Positions 17,736-25,732 of a stretch of DNA of 60,278 bases are shown one piece after another; positions within the stretch are counted from its first letter, which is position 1; the number at the start of each line of letters is the position of its first letter. The stretch is taken from NCBI GenBank assembly GCA_003212695.1, contig QCPC01000008.1:1-60278 (forward strand), read 5' to 3'. The position numbers and the translations under genes were made by a program. The notes under the pieces are model-generated. The model made no database searches. It saw nothing but the letters and a program-made list of their open reading frames with translations, and was not told where the DNA came from. The DNA comes from Prochlorococcus sp. AG-436-C13. GTDB taxonomy: Bacteria > Cyanobacteriota > Cyanobacteriia > PCC-6307 > Cyanobiaceae.

Positions 17736-19580
17736 CTAATATGTCGCTCCAGTCCGACGATGATGTACAGCTGTAATTCCATTTTGATTAAGAACTTTTC
17801 CATGTAGTATTTCCGCATAAATCAGCCAATGATCACCACATTCCATTCGTTGTTTTACGCAACCTTCTATCCAGGCCAAGGCTTCTGGAAGTATTGGTTG
17901 CTCACCTGGGCTACTTAATAGATCCAGTCCTGATAATCGATTTTCCCCTGGTATAAAAGGTTTAAGAAATTGCTTGAAGGATTTTTGATAATTATTTTCA
18001 TCAAGGATATTCAAAGCAAAAAGGTCTCCTGTATGTAGTAGCGCTTCTACTGCTCTGTCTTTGGCCACAGCAACTGTAATTCCTGGTGGCGAGAAACTTG
18101 CTTGGCTAATCCAACTGGCAATCATGGCACCATTTATTCTGTCGTTTTCATAATATTTTTGAGCTGTTAAAACAGATAGCGAACCAATTACTTTACCAAG
18201 TGCTAGTAATGCAGGATCACTTTTTGTAGTATTGATACCTCCGGTTAACCGACGTTCTTTACGTTGCTCTTCTTTGATTAGTTTCCTTCCAAACATTACG
18301 CCTGTTTCTTCAAGCAATTTTAAACTTTGTGCATTTGGACTAAATTTGATTTTGATTGGTTCAAAACCAAATTCGAATCCTCCATCACGTAATTTGTTTT
18401 CTAATAAATCAACAGCTTCCCCACTCCATCCATAACTCCCAAAAACACCTACTGGCTTGTTTCTATCTCCTTCAGCCAGCAAAGTTCCTAATGCAGAAAC
18501 AATAGGTGTTGGTGCATGCCCTCCAAGAGTAGGAGAGCCAATAAGATACGCATTTGCTTCTTTTATACTTTCTATTAATTCACTGGACTTAGTAAACTCA
18601 CAATTCATACTTTTTACTTGAATTCCTGTTGAACTTATACCTTTAGCAAGAGTGTCTGCAATCGATGCAGTATTGCCATAGGCACTGGCATATAACAAAA
18701 TAATTTGTATAGAAGCTTGTGCTTGCTGATCTCCCCATCTCTGATAATCATTTAATAGACTACGCCAGCTTGTTTCAATTGCAGGTCCATGACCAGGTGC
18801 AATAGAAGAAATATTCAGTAGTTCTAATTTATCTACAATTCTATTGATTTGATTAACCATTGGTCTCATTAGGCAATCAAAATAATGTCGACGTTCTTCA
18901 TCTGTACTCACCCTGTTTCGTTCTGACCATTCTTTAGTGCAAATATGTGCACCAAATAGCTTATCGCTCATGAGTAAACCTATTTTTTCTTCAAAAGTTA
19001 TTAGACCACCAGGCCATCTAGCAGTAGGCGCTGGTATTAACTTTAATTTATAGTCATTAAAGAGATTTATAGTCTCTTCCTGTTTTATTAACTTTAACTC
19101 TGGTAGTGGAGGAATTCTAGACTCCTGGCTTGTATCACCATTCTTTTGTGAGGGTTTTGTTTGACTCCATAATTCTTTTAGTAATATACCTGCTGGATTA
19201 GAACATATGATTTTAATGTTTGAAAACTCTGCAGTAATTGCTCTAAGAAGCTTAATCCTATTTGGATTGATATGACCAATTATTATAGAAAGTTCTTCAG
19301 TGTGATCTGAGATTGTGTTTTTTAAAGCTGGAATAAATACTTCTTTAAAATTTTCTCCAGGAGGATTTATTAAAAGAGTTTGATTTTTTTCTTCATAGGT
19401 ATTTTCTTTATAGAAAAGAAATGTGTTGGAAGTAGTTCCTTTTCCTAGAGAGTACTCGATTTCAAACCTTAATTTTGTTGGACTCAACCCTCTAAAGCAG
19501 ATAAATCCAGTATCAATAGGTATATGAATAATACTTTTATTGTTTTTTGATGAGTTCATTAGAGTTTCGTTAGTTGACAT
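17736..19580 (-). CDS. flv1: Flavodiiron protein with degenerate diiron site (Flv1 type)
   Basis: 614 residues in the cyanobacterial three-domain order: beta-lactamase-like (about 1-265), flavodoxin-like (about 290-430, IILLYASAYGNTASIADTLAKG) and C-terminal flavin reductase (about 460-610). The first two diiron-ligand clusters are altered: where the partner has SHTEPDH this protein has GHINPNR, and the WPDT-adjacent histidine is an arginine (TARWPGG). Synechocystis Flv1 shows such substitutions while Flv3 is canonical; the two cooperate in light-driven oxygen reduction downstream of photosystem I. The start overlaps the upstream flv3 stop by one base (TAATG), indicating translational coupling. 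Confidence 0.88.
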   Translation of the reverse strand: MSTNETLMNSSKNNKSIIHIPIDTGFICFRGLSPTKLRFEIEYSLGKGTTSNTFLFYKENTYEEKNQTLLINPPGENFKEVFIPALKNTISDHTEELSIIIGHINPNRIKLLRAITAEFSNIKIICSNPAGILLKELWSQTKPSQKNGDTSQESRIPPLPELKLIKQEETINLFNDYKLKLIPAPTARWPGGLITFEEKIGLLMSDKLFGAHICTKEWSERNRVSTDEERRHYFDCLMRPMVNQINRIVDKLELLNISSIAPGHGPAIETSWRSLLNDYQRWGDQQAQASIQIILLYASAYGNTASIADTLAKGISSTGIQVKSMNCEFTKSSELIESIKEANAYLIGSPTLGGHAPTPIVSALGTLLAEGDRNKPVGVFGSYGWSGEAVDLLENKLRDGGFEFGFEPIKIKFSPNAQSLKLLEETGVMFGRKLIKEEQRKERRLTGGINTTKSDPALLALGKVIGSLSVLTAQKYYENDRINGAMIASWISQASFSPPGITVAVAKDRAVEALLHTGDLFALNILDENNYQKSFKQFLKPFIPGENRLSGLDLLSSPGEQPILPEALAWIEGCVKQRMECGDHWLIYAEILHGKVLNQNGITAVHHRRTGATY

Positions 19581-21352
19581 TAATAAGACGTTCCAACTTT
19601 GCGATGGTGGACTGCTGTTTTTGCATCTAAATTAGAGATCTTGCCATTTTCGACTAGTGCATAAGTGATCCAGTGGTCAGTAGTTTCAAGCCGTTGTTGT
19701 ATCACACAATCTAGATAGGCAAGAGCATCAACTAATACAGGACCACCTTTTGCAGCTTTATCAATTAAATCAATACCTTTAAATCGATCTGCCCCAGGAG
19801 GAAATCGTCTAAGAAATTGTCTAAATAATTTTTGATATTTATTTTCTTCAAGTACATTTAAAACAAAACGATCTCCTACTTGCATTAGTGACTCTATTGC
19901 TCGATCTTTAGCTACAGCAACCGTTAATCCAGGAGGATTGAAACTTGCCTGACTTACCCAGCTTGCTATCATTGCTCCTTGACGTTTTTCATTATCAATT
20001 CCTTGGCTTGCAGTTACGACATATAATCCTCCACTAATACGTCCCATAGCCTTCATTAGATCTCCATCAAAGCTTTTAATATTTGCAATATTTTTTTTCC
20101 TATTTAGCAATTGACCTAAGTCTGCACCTGCTTCCTCAAATTGTTGAAATATTTTAGCGTCAGGTGATTTCTTTACTCTTAGTGGAGAGAAACCTTCTTT
20201 TTGTCCAAGACTCCTTAATTGATTAGCAATTACATCAATTGGCTGGTCATTTTCTCCATAACTTTCATATACTCCTACCCATTGCTTAGGTTTTAATGCA
20301 GCTAGCATCGTACCTATTGAGCTTTGTAGTTCAGAATCTGGATGATTTGTCCAAGTAGGGACAACTACTGCATTTGCTTCTCCAATCAGGGAGCTTAACT
20401 CTTGTGCATCAGATGCTCTTATGTCTACAAGTTGTACTTGAGCATCTGCTTTATTGATACCTAACGCAATTGCTTGACTTAAACGATCGCAAGATCCATA
20501 TTGGCTTATATAGCAAATAGCTGCATATCCTTCCCCTTTGCTTCTTTGGCTACTCCAGTTAGCATAGTTATCTAACCATAGCTCTAAATTGTGCTTTAAA
20601 AGTGGACCGTGACCAACTGCTATTGTTTCTATTTGTGGAAATTTTTTGATACGCTTTAGCGCTTGTAAAACGCTTCTTGCATTTGGACCCATTAAGCAAT
20701 CGTAGTAGTACCTGAAATCTGGAGCAATTAGCTCTGGATGAATATCAAATAGTTCATGTGTACAGTAATGTAGACCAAATGCATCACATGTATAAAGAAT
20801 TTTAGTTGCATGATCAAAAGAAAAAATTGTATCAGGCCAATGAAGATTGGGTGCACTTATAAATTCAATTCTATGCTTTATTCCATTAGATGGATTCACA
20901 CCTAAAGAAAGTTCAGCACCTGTTTTGATCGCTGTAGATTTAAAAGGACGATGAACTTGATTTTCCAAAAATTGAATTGCAACTTTCGATGCGATAATCT
21001 CGATATTATTATTTAGGTCAAGAAGATTACTAATTAAGCCTGAATGATCTGGCTCTGTATGACTGACAATCAAGTAATCGATTTCTTTAGGATTAACTTG
21101 CTTTACTAAAAGCTTTATCCAAGTGTCGCTAAATTTCTCATGACTTGTGTCAATGACAGCTGTTTTTTCTCCCTTAATAATAAAACTGTTATATGTAGTT
21201 CCATTATGTAATCCAAACTCTATATCAAACCTACTACGTTCCCAATCAAGTGAGCGAATGGTTGTGGTGTTTGCTCCAATGTTTTCGCATTGCAAAGAGA
21301 GCTTAGGAATATTTGCTTTTTGTTGAATGATGTTTTCTGAGTTAATCATCAC
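19580..21352 (-). CDS. flv3: Flavodiiron protein with canonical diiron site (Flv3 type)
   Basis: 590 residues, same three domains as its downstream partner. The diiron ligands are intact: HxExDH in VSHTEPDHSG, the histidine in SAPNLHWPD, the aspartate in YTCDAFGLH and the histidine in AVGHGPLLKHN. The flavodoxin domain begins YISQYGSCDRLSQAIALG and the flavin-reductase domain carries IASWVSQASFNPPGLTVAVAKDRA, nearly shared with Flv1. It probably reduces O2 to water using photosynthetic electrons, as a safety valve. It is first in the flv3-flv1 operon and could be read through to the FMN reductase. Naming as Flv3 rather than Flv2/Flv4 rests on the Flv1-like partner. Confidence 0.9.
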   Translation of the reverse strand: MMINSENIIQQKANIPKLSLQCENIGANTTTIRSLDWERSRFDIEFGLHNGTTYNSFIIKGEKTAVIDTSHEKFSDTWIKLLVKQVNPKEIDYLIVSHTEPDHSGLISNLLDLNNNIEIIASKVAIQFLENQVHRPFKSTAIKTGAELSLGVNPSNGIKHRIEFISAPNLHWPDTIFSFDHATKILYTCDAFGLHYCTHELFDIHPELIAPDFRYYYDCLMGPNARSVLQALKRIKKFPQIETIAVGHGPLLKHNLELWLDNYANWSSQRSKGEGYAAICYISQYGSCDRLSQAIALGINKADAQVQLVDIRASDAQELSSLIGEANAVVVPTWTNHPDSELQSSIGTMLAALKPKQWVGVYESYGENDQPIDVIANQLRSLGQKEGFSPLRVKKSPDAKIFQQFEEAGADLGQLLNRKKNIANIKSFDGDLMKAMGRISGGLYVVTASQGIDNEKRQGAMIASWVSQASFNPPGLTVAVAKDRAIESLMQVGDRFVLNVLEENKYQKLFRQFLRRFPPGADRFKGIDLIDKAAKGGPVLVDALAYLDCVIQQRLETTDHWITYALVENGKISNLDAKTAVHHRKVGTSY

Positions 21353-21471
21353 TGATTCCTCCTGCGATGCTAACTACTTTATGCTGATCTTCTAAGTATT
21401 CGTGGCATTTATAGATGAAAGAAATTATTTGGCATGACTCAAATTTGCATATATCTAACATGAGAAGCACA

Positions 21472-22362
21472 TCATTCAATATTTTCTGATATCTTTTTTG
21501 GCGACATTGCTTCAAGCATGGCTTTTTGTGCTTGATTTTGACTATGACTAATTAGATTTTTAATAAACGTCTTATGTGATTTAGGAAATTTTGGATCTTT
21601 TGCTAATGGTAATTCACCTGCTATTGAAGGACCAGCAGTTTCTTCAGGGGCAGTAGTAATTACGACTAGATCATCATCTAAATTGGCTTTGTATGACCAC
21701 CAATGATCTGGGCTATTCATAAGTGAAGTACTTACAATCTCCTTATTGTTTTGATTAGGTTGTTTTTGTAGGGTTTTAGTTGTATCTAAGTCTTCTTTAT
21801 TAATAAGAATTCTTCTTTTTGCTATATCTGATAATAATTTATTTTTATCTCTACCACGTAATTGAAAAAGAATAAAAGGATCTTCTTTAAATTGTTCCCC
21901 CATTAAGAAATAAACGGCACTAATATGTTTACAAGGATTGGCTTTATCAGGACAAGTACACTCACTTTTTATTTCTTGTAAATTGAATGGAAAGAGTCTT
22001 TTACCAGTTGTTGCAAAGGCTTTTTCTATATCAATTGGCATTTCACCCGCTAATAATTGTGCAGACCATTTAGCTTTTCTTGCCAAAGCATCTATTACAT
22101 ATTTCCAATCTTCATCCTCAAGAACATCTAACCAGACTTTTATTTTATATGGCTGTTGTTCTGTTCCCTGAACTCTTGCATGAATTCTTCTTCCTTCAAA
22201 ACGTATAGACATGACATTACCCTCTCTCGCATAATTCCACGCTCGTCCCAACCGTTTTTTATATCGATAAGAATTAATGAGTTCCATCCATTGTTGGACC
22301 CACCATGACTGTTCTCCCAGTCCTTCTGTTCCTATAGCTGTGGTAATTTCGTTATTAATCAT
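21472..22362 (-). CDS. SWIM zinc-finger protein, partner of the SNF2 helicase
   Basis: 296 residues. A SWIM zinc finger CxCx(n)CxH is visible as CTCPDKANPCKHISAVYFLMG (about residues 134-154, residue count approximate). The N-terminus (WWVQQWMELINSYRYKKRLGRAWNYAREGNV) is the conserved lead-in seen in bacterial SWIM proteins that accompany SNF2 ATPases. The C-terminal third is low-complexity and charged. It starts 2 bases after the upstream SNF2 stop, so they are one transcription unit. SWIM domains bind DNA or protein; the pair is widespread in bacteria without a settled function. Confidence 0.88.
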   Translation of the reverse strand: MINNEITTAIGTEGLGEQSWWVQQWMELINSYRYKKRLGRAWNYAREGNVMSIRFEGRRIHARVQGTEQQPYKIKVWLDVLEDEDWKYVIDALARKAKWSAQLLAGEMPIDIEKAFATTGKRLFPFNLQEIKSECTCPDKANPCKHISAVYFLMGEQFKEDPFILFQLRGRDKNKLLSDIAKRRILINKEDLDTTKTLQKQPNQNNKEIVSTSLMNSPDHWWSYKANLDDDLVVITTAPEETAGPSIAGELPLAKDPKFPKSHKTFIKNLISHSQNQAQKAMLEAMSPKKISENIE

Positions 22363-22364
22363 TT

Positions 22365-25300
22365 TTAAAATTCATTATGATTATTGTCTAATACAATTAA
22401 TTTTCTTAGATCTTCAATATTGAGAGTACTCAGCCAGTTTTCTCCAGAGCCGACAATATCTTCAGCAAGTTTAGATTTTTTAATAATCATTTGATGAATT
22501 TTCTCTTCTATTGATCCTTTGATAATGAATTTATGTACCATTACGCTTTTCGTTTGTCCAATTCTATATGCACGATCAGTTGCTTGATTTTCTACGGCTG
22601 GATTCCACCATCGGTCAATATGGAAAACATGGCTTGCACGAGTTAAGTTAAGGCCTAACCCTCCTGCTTTTAAGGAAAGTAGAAATAGATTGGGTCCTCT
22701 TGGGTCTTCCTGGAATCGATCAATCATAATTTGCCTATTGTTTTTCGATGTACCTCCATGAAGGAAAAAAATCTCACATGCATATTTTCTTTCTAAGTAT
22801 TGTTGAAGCAAACTTCCCCATTCTGAAAATTGAGTAAATAGTAATGCTCGTTCATTAGATGCAATAACTTCATCAAGTATTTCTTCTAGCCTTTGTAGCT
22901 TGGTAGAACGTTTGAAAAAGTCTGTATCAATATGCTTTTCTTTCAAAGCAAGTGCTGGGTGATTGCAGATTTGTTTTAGACGTGTAAGAAGTCCAAGAGT
23001 TTTACCATGTCTTAGGTTAGGGGATGTGGCGTTTAGTTCAGTTAGACTTTTTTCTACAGTTTGGTTATAAAGTTTTTGTTGTTCTTTGCTGAGATTGATC
23101 CATTCAATAAGTTCAATTTTCTTTGGTAAATCGGAAATTATGGATTTATCTGTTTTAATTCTTCGAAGAATAAAAGGATTGACTCTTATTTTGAGATCAT
23201 TCATAGACGATATATCTCCATAATGCTCGATAGGTAGTTTGTATCTTTGATTAAAAAAGTTTTCATCGCCTAATACTTTTGGATTTAGGAAATTCATCAT
23301 TGCCCAAATTTCACTAACACGATTTTCTATTGGAGTTCCTGTTAGCGCAATTTTTAAAGGATTACTTGTTAGATTTTGGCTTATATTTCTTATTGCTAGA
23401 CTTTGCTTTGATTTAGGATTTTTTATAGTCTGGGCTTCATCTATAACTATGCCATGCCAATTGATTTCTTTAAATAGTTCATTATCTCTATATAATAATC
23501 CATAACTTGTTAATAAAATGTCTATAGTTCTTAGTTCTTCTCTAAATTTTTTTTGGTCTGAGCATCGTTTAGAACCATAATGTTCCATTAAACATAGTTC
23601 TGGTGTAAATTTAGAAGCTTCTCTTTTCCAATTTGTCAGAACAGATGTAGGAGCTATTAAGAGCAATGGTTTTGAAAGTTCGTTGAGATTCTTTAGATGT
23701 TGTATAAAAGCTAGAAGTTGAATGGTTTTTCCAAGTCCCATGTCATCAGCTAAACATGCTCCTTGGTTGAAGCGATTGAGGAATGCAAGCCATCCAAGAC
23801 CTAGCTGTTGATATGGCCTTAATTTCCCGATAAACCCTTCAGGAGTTGCTATAGCTTCAGGCTTCTTCTGATGATGGTATTGCTCTAAAACATTTTTCAG
23901 TCTTGGCCCAGCTGCAAAATGATGTACTGGGAGCTTTTTAAGTGTATTTCCTTCGGTTGCAGTTAACTGCAACGCTTCGTTGAGGCTTAGTTCTGGTGGG
24001 TTGGCAATGAATTCCTCAGTATTTTTTTTATCGTTGGGACGTAATTCTATCCATGTACCTTTATGGTTTAAGAGAGGACTTTTTTTGTTGGAGAGTCTTG
24101 CTAGTTCTTGTATGGTTAATTTTATTCCTCCTATCATGAATTCCCAATTCCATTGAAGCTTTTCTCGAAGCATTGTCCCTTGCGAATTCTCTTTAAGTTC
24201 AGCTGTGATTGTTATACCGAGTCGACTGGCTAATCCTTTTGAAAGACTTTTTGGGAGTATTACACCAACTCCACAATCTCGCAGTTTTGCTGCTGCTGTT
24301 TTAATCAATACAAATGCTTCTGCAGGACTGAGCTTTACTCCAGTAGGTGTTGGAATTTCGAGTCCTCTTTCAATCACAGGAAAATATTTAAGTGTTCTTC
24401 CAAGACCTTCTAAAAGTATTTCGCTAGCTTCTTCAATTTTTATATTGCCAATTTTTAATTCATTTGAGTCAGATGCCCACACTTTACAGGCCGACACTTT
24501 GAGCGCATCATCTGCTTCTGCTTGTAAAAGGAATTCTAATTGCCATGGATCATCATTGTTAACTGGTGCAATTAGTTGTAAACATGTTTTCGCAGCTCTA
24601 ACTTTGGTAGACAATCCTTCTTTCCAAGATCTTGTGGCTTTTACCAATCGCTTTGTATCTTCAATATCTAAATCAAGTGATCCATTTTCTGAGCCAAGTG
24701 CCTCTTGCCATTGAGCCAATAACGGATCCAGATCCTCATCATTTGGTTTAAATTCATTTCTAAGTTGTGCATCAAGAATTTCTTCTAAAATCTCCATGAC
24801 TTCCAGACGATTATGTCTAGGTCTAAATGATGCCAGGGGATTATAGATTGATAGTTCTTCTGATTTATTTGAGTTTTTAGCTGTGGAAGTTTCCGCTTTG
24901 CTAGTTTTCCATGGGACTGCACAATTAGTTACTAATGGCATTCGTTTTGTAAATTCTTCTAAGCGTTTTCTTTCATTTTCTTGATTGAGCAAAGGGACCC
25001 ATCGTGCTCGCTGCGATGTTTTAAAAGTATTTAATTTAACTTGTGGTAGCCATAAACCATGAGCGATCAGATTTAAACTCCATCGCTGTAAATGAGTCCA
25101 CCAAAGAAGTTCTTCGCCTAGGTTTGAATCATTGTTTAGTGGTAATTGAGCAAGCCATCTTGAGGCTTCTAAAGAAGTAAGTGCAATTCCTTCTATTTTC
25201 CATGGCCACCATTCATATTTATTGGAAATTAATTCTTCAGCTTGTAGTGGTAGAGATGGATATGCCTTGTTTGTGGAGTTTTGATGATCGTGATCTATCT

Positions 25301-25547
25301 TCGCTTTAAGGACTTTACTAGGGAGAGTGAGACATGCTGATTGATCAGCTAGTTTTTGAGGCAGTAATTCTTTAGAACTTAGCCAATTCTTTAATTCTTT
25401 GTTAGTAAGAGCATATGGATGACAAGAAGGCTCAAATTGGTAATTAGCTGGTGTAGCTACTTTCCATTGGTCTGCCCAGAGGAAAAGAACTGGACAATTA
25501 GAATTTGGCCAATTTTTGCTTAACCAAGTAGCGTGAAGCAGGCTCAT
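22365..25547 (-). CDS. SNF2/Rad54-family DNA-dependent ATPase (HepA-like)
   Basis: 1060 residues. The N-terminal half is a long bacterial SNF2-associated region (about residues 1-560) of unknown fold. The C-terminal half is the two-lobed motor: RPYQQLGLGWLAFL, Walker A DDMGLGKT (near residue 600), helicase motif II DEAQ (VIDEAQTIKNP), TGTPIENR, then lobe 2 with LLFTQFSEWGSLLQQYL, LFLLSLKAGGLGLNLTRA and DRAYRIGQTKSV. This layout is the bacterial group often called HepA, distinct from RapA. It likely remodels protein-DNA complexes or supports repair. It is translationally adjacent to a SWIM protein. A 180-base gap separates its start from alaS. Confidence 0.93.
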   Translation of the reverse strand: MSLLHATWLSKNWPNSNCPVLFLWADQWKVATPANYQFEPSCHPYALTNKELKNWLSSKELLPQKLADQSACLTLPSKVLKAKIDHDHQNSTNKAYPSLPLQAEELISNKYEWWPWKIEGIALTSLEASRWLAQLPLNNDSNLGEELLWWTHLQRWSLNLIAHGLWLPQVKLNTFKTSQRARWVPLLNQENERKRLEEFTKRMPLVTNCAVPWKTSKAETSTAKNSNKSEELSIYNPLASFRPRHNRLEVMEILEEILDAQLRNEFKPNDEDLDPLLAQWQEALGSENGSLDLDIEDTKRLVKATRSWKEGLSTKVRAAKTCLQLIAPVNNDDPWQLEFLLQAEADDALKVSACKVWASDSNELKIGNIKIEEASEILLEGLGRTLKYFPVIERGLEIPTPTGVKLSPAEAFVLIKTAAAKLRDCGVGVILPKSLSKGLASRLGITITAELKENSQGTMLREKLQWNWEFMIGGIKLTIQELARLSNKKSPLLNHKGTWIELRPNDKKNTEEFIANPPELSLNEALQLTATEGNTLKKLPVHHFAAGPRLKNVLEQYHHQKKPEAIATPEGFIGKLRPYQQLGLGWLAFLNRFNQGACLADDMGLGKTIQLLAFIQHLKNLNELSKPLLLIAPTSVLTNWKREASKFTPELCLMEHYGSKRCSDQKKFREELRTIDILLTSYGLLYRDNELFKEINWHGIVIDEAQTIKNPKSKQSLAIRNISQNLTSNPLKIALTGTPIENRVSEIWAMMNFLNPKVLGDENFFNQRYKLPIEHYGDISSMNDLKIRVNPFILRRIKTDKSIISDLPKKIELIEWINLSKEQQKLYNQTVEKSLTELNATSPNLRHGKTLGLLTRLKQICNHPALALKEKHIDTDFFKRSTKLQRLEEILDEVIASNERALLFTQFSEWGSLLQQYLERKYACEIFFLHGGTSKNNRQIMIDRFQEDPRGPNLFLLSLKAGGLGLNLTRASHVFHIDRWWNPAVENQATDRAYRIGQTKSVMVHKFIIKGSIEEKIHQMIIKKSKLAEDIVGSGENWLSTLNIEDLRKLIVLDNNHNEF

Positions 25548-25732
25548 ACGATGTGTACATTAGACTTCAATTGCTTTTCTATGCTGTTGTAAGTAATAAA
25601 AATAATAATTTAGGAAACCTATAGCTAATAGTGACAGTTAATTGGCTAGATTTTATGAGAAGCTAAGTATTTATTTTAGTTTTTAGCTTGCATCATAATT
25701 AGGTGCATTCTCTTCCAAGTTATAACTTCGTT

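Noticed and set aside
24205-24714. Plus-strand open frame of 169 codons
   Set aside because: Antisense to the SNF2 gene, with composition expected of a mirror frame.
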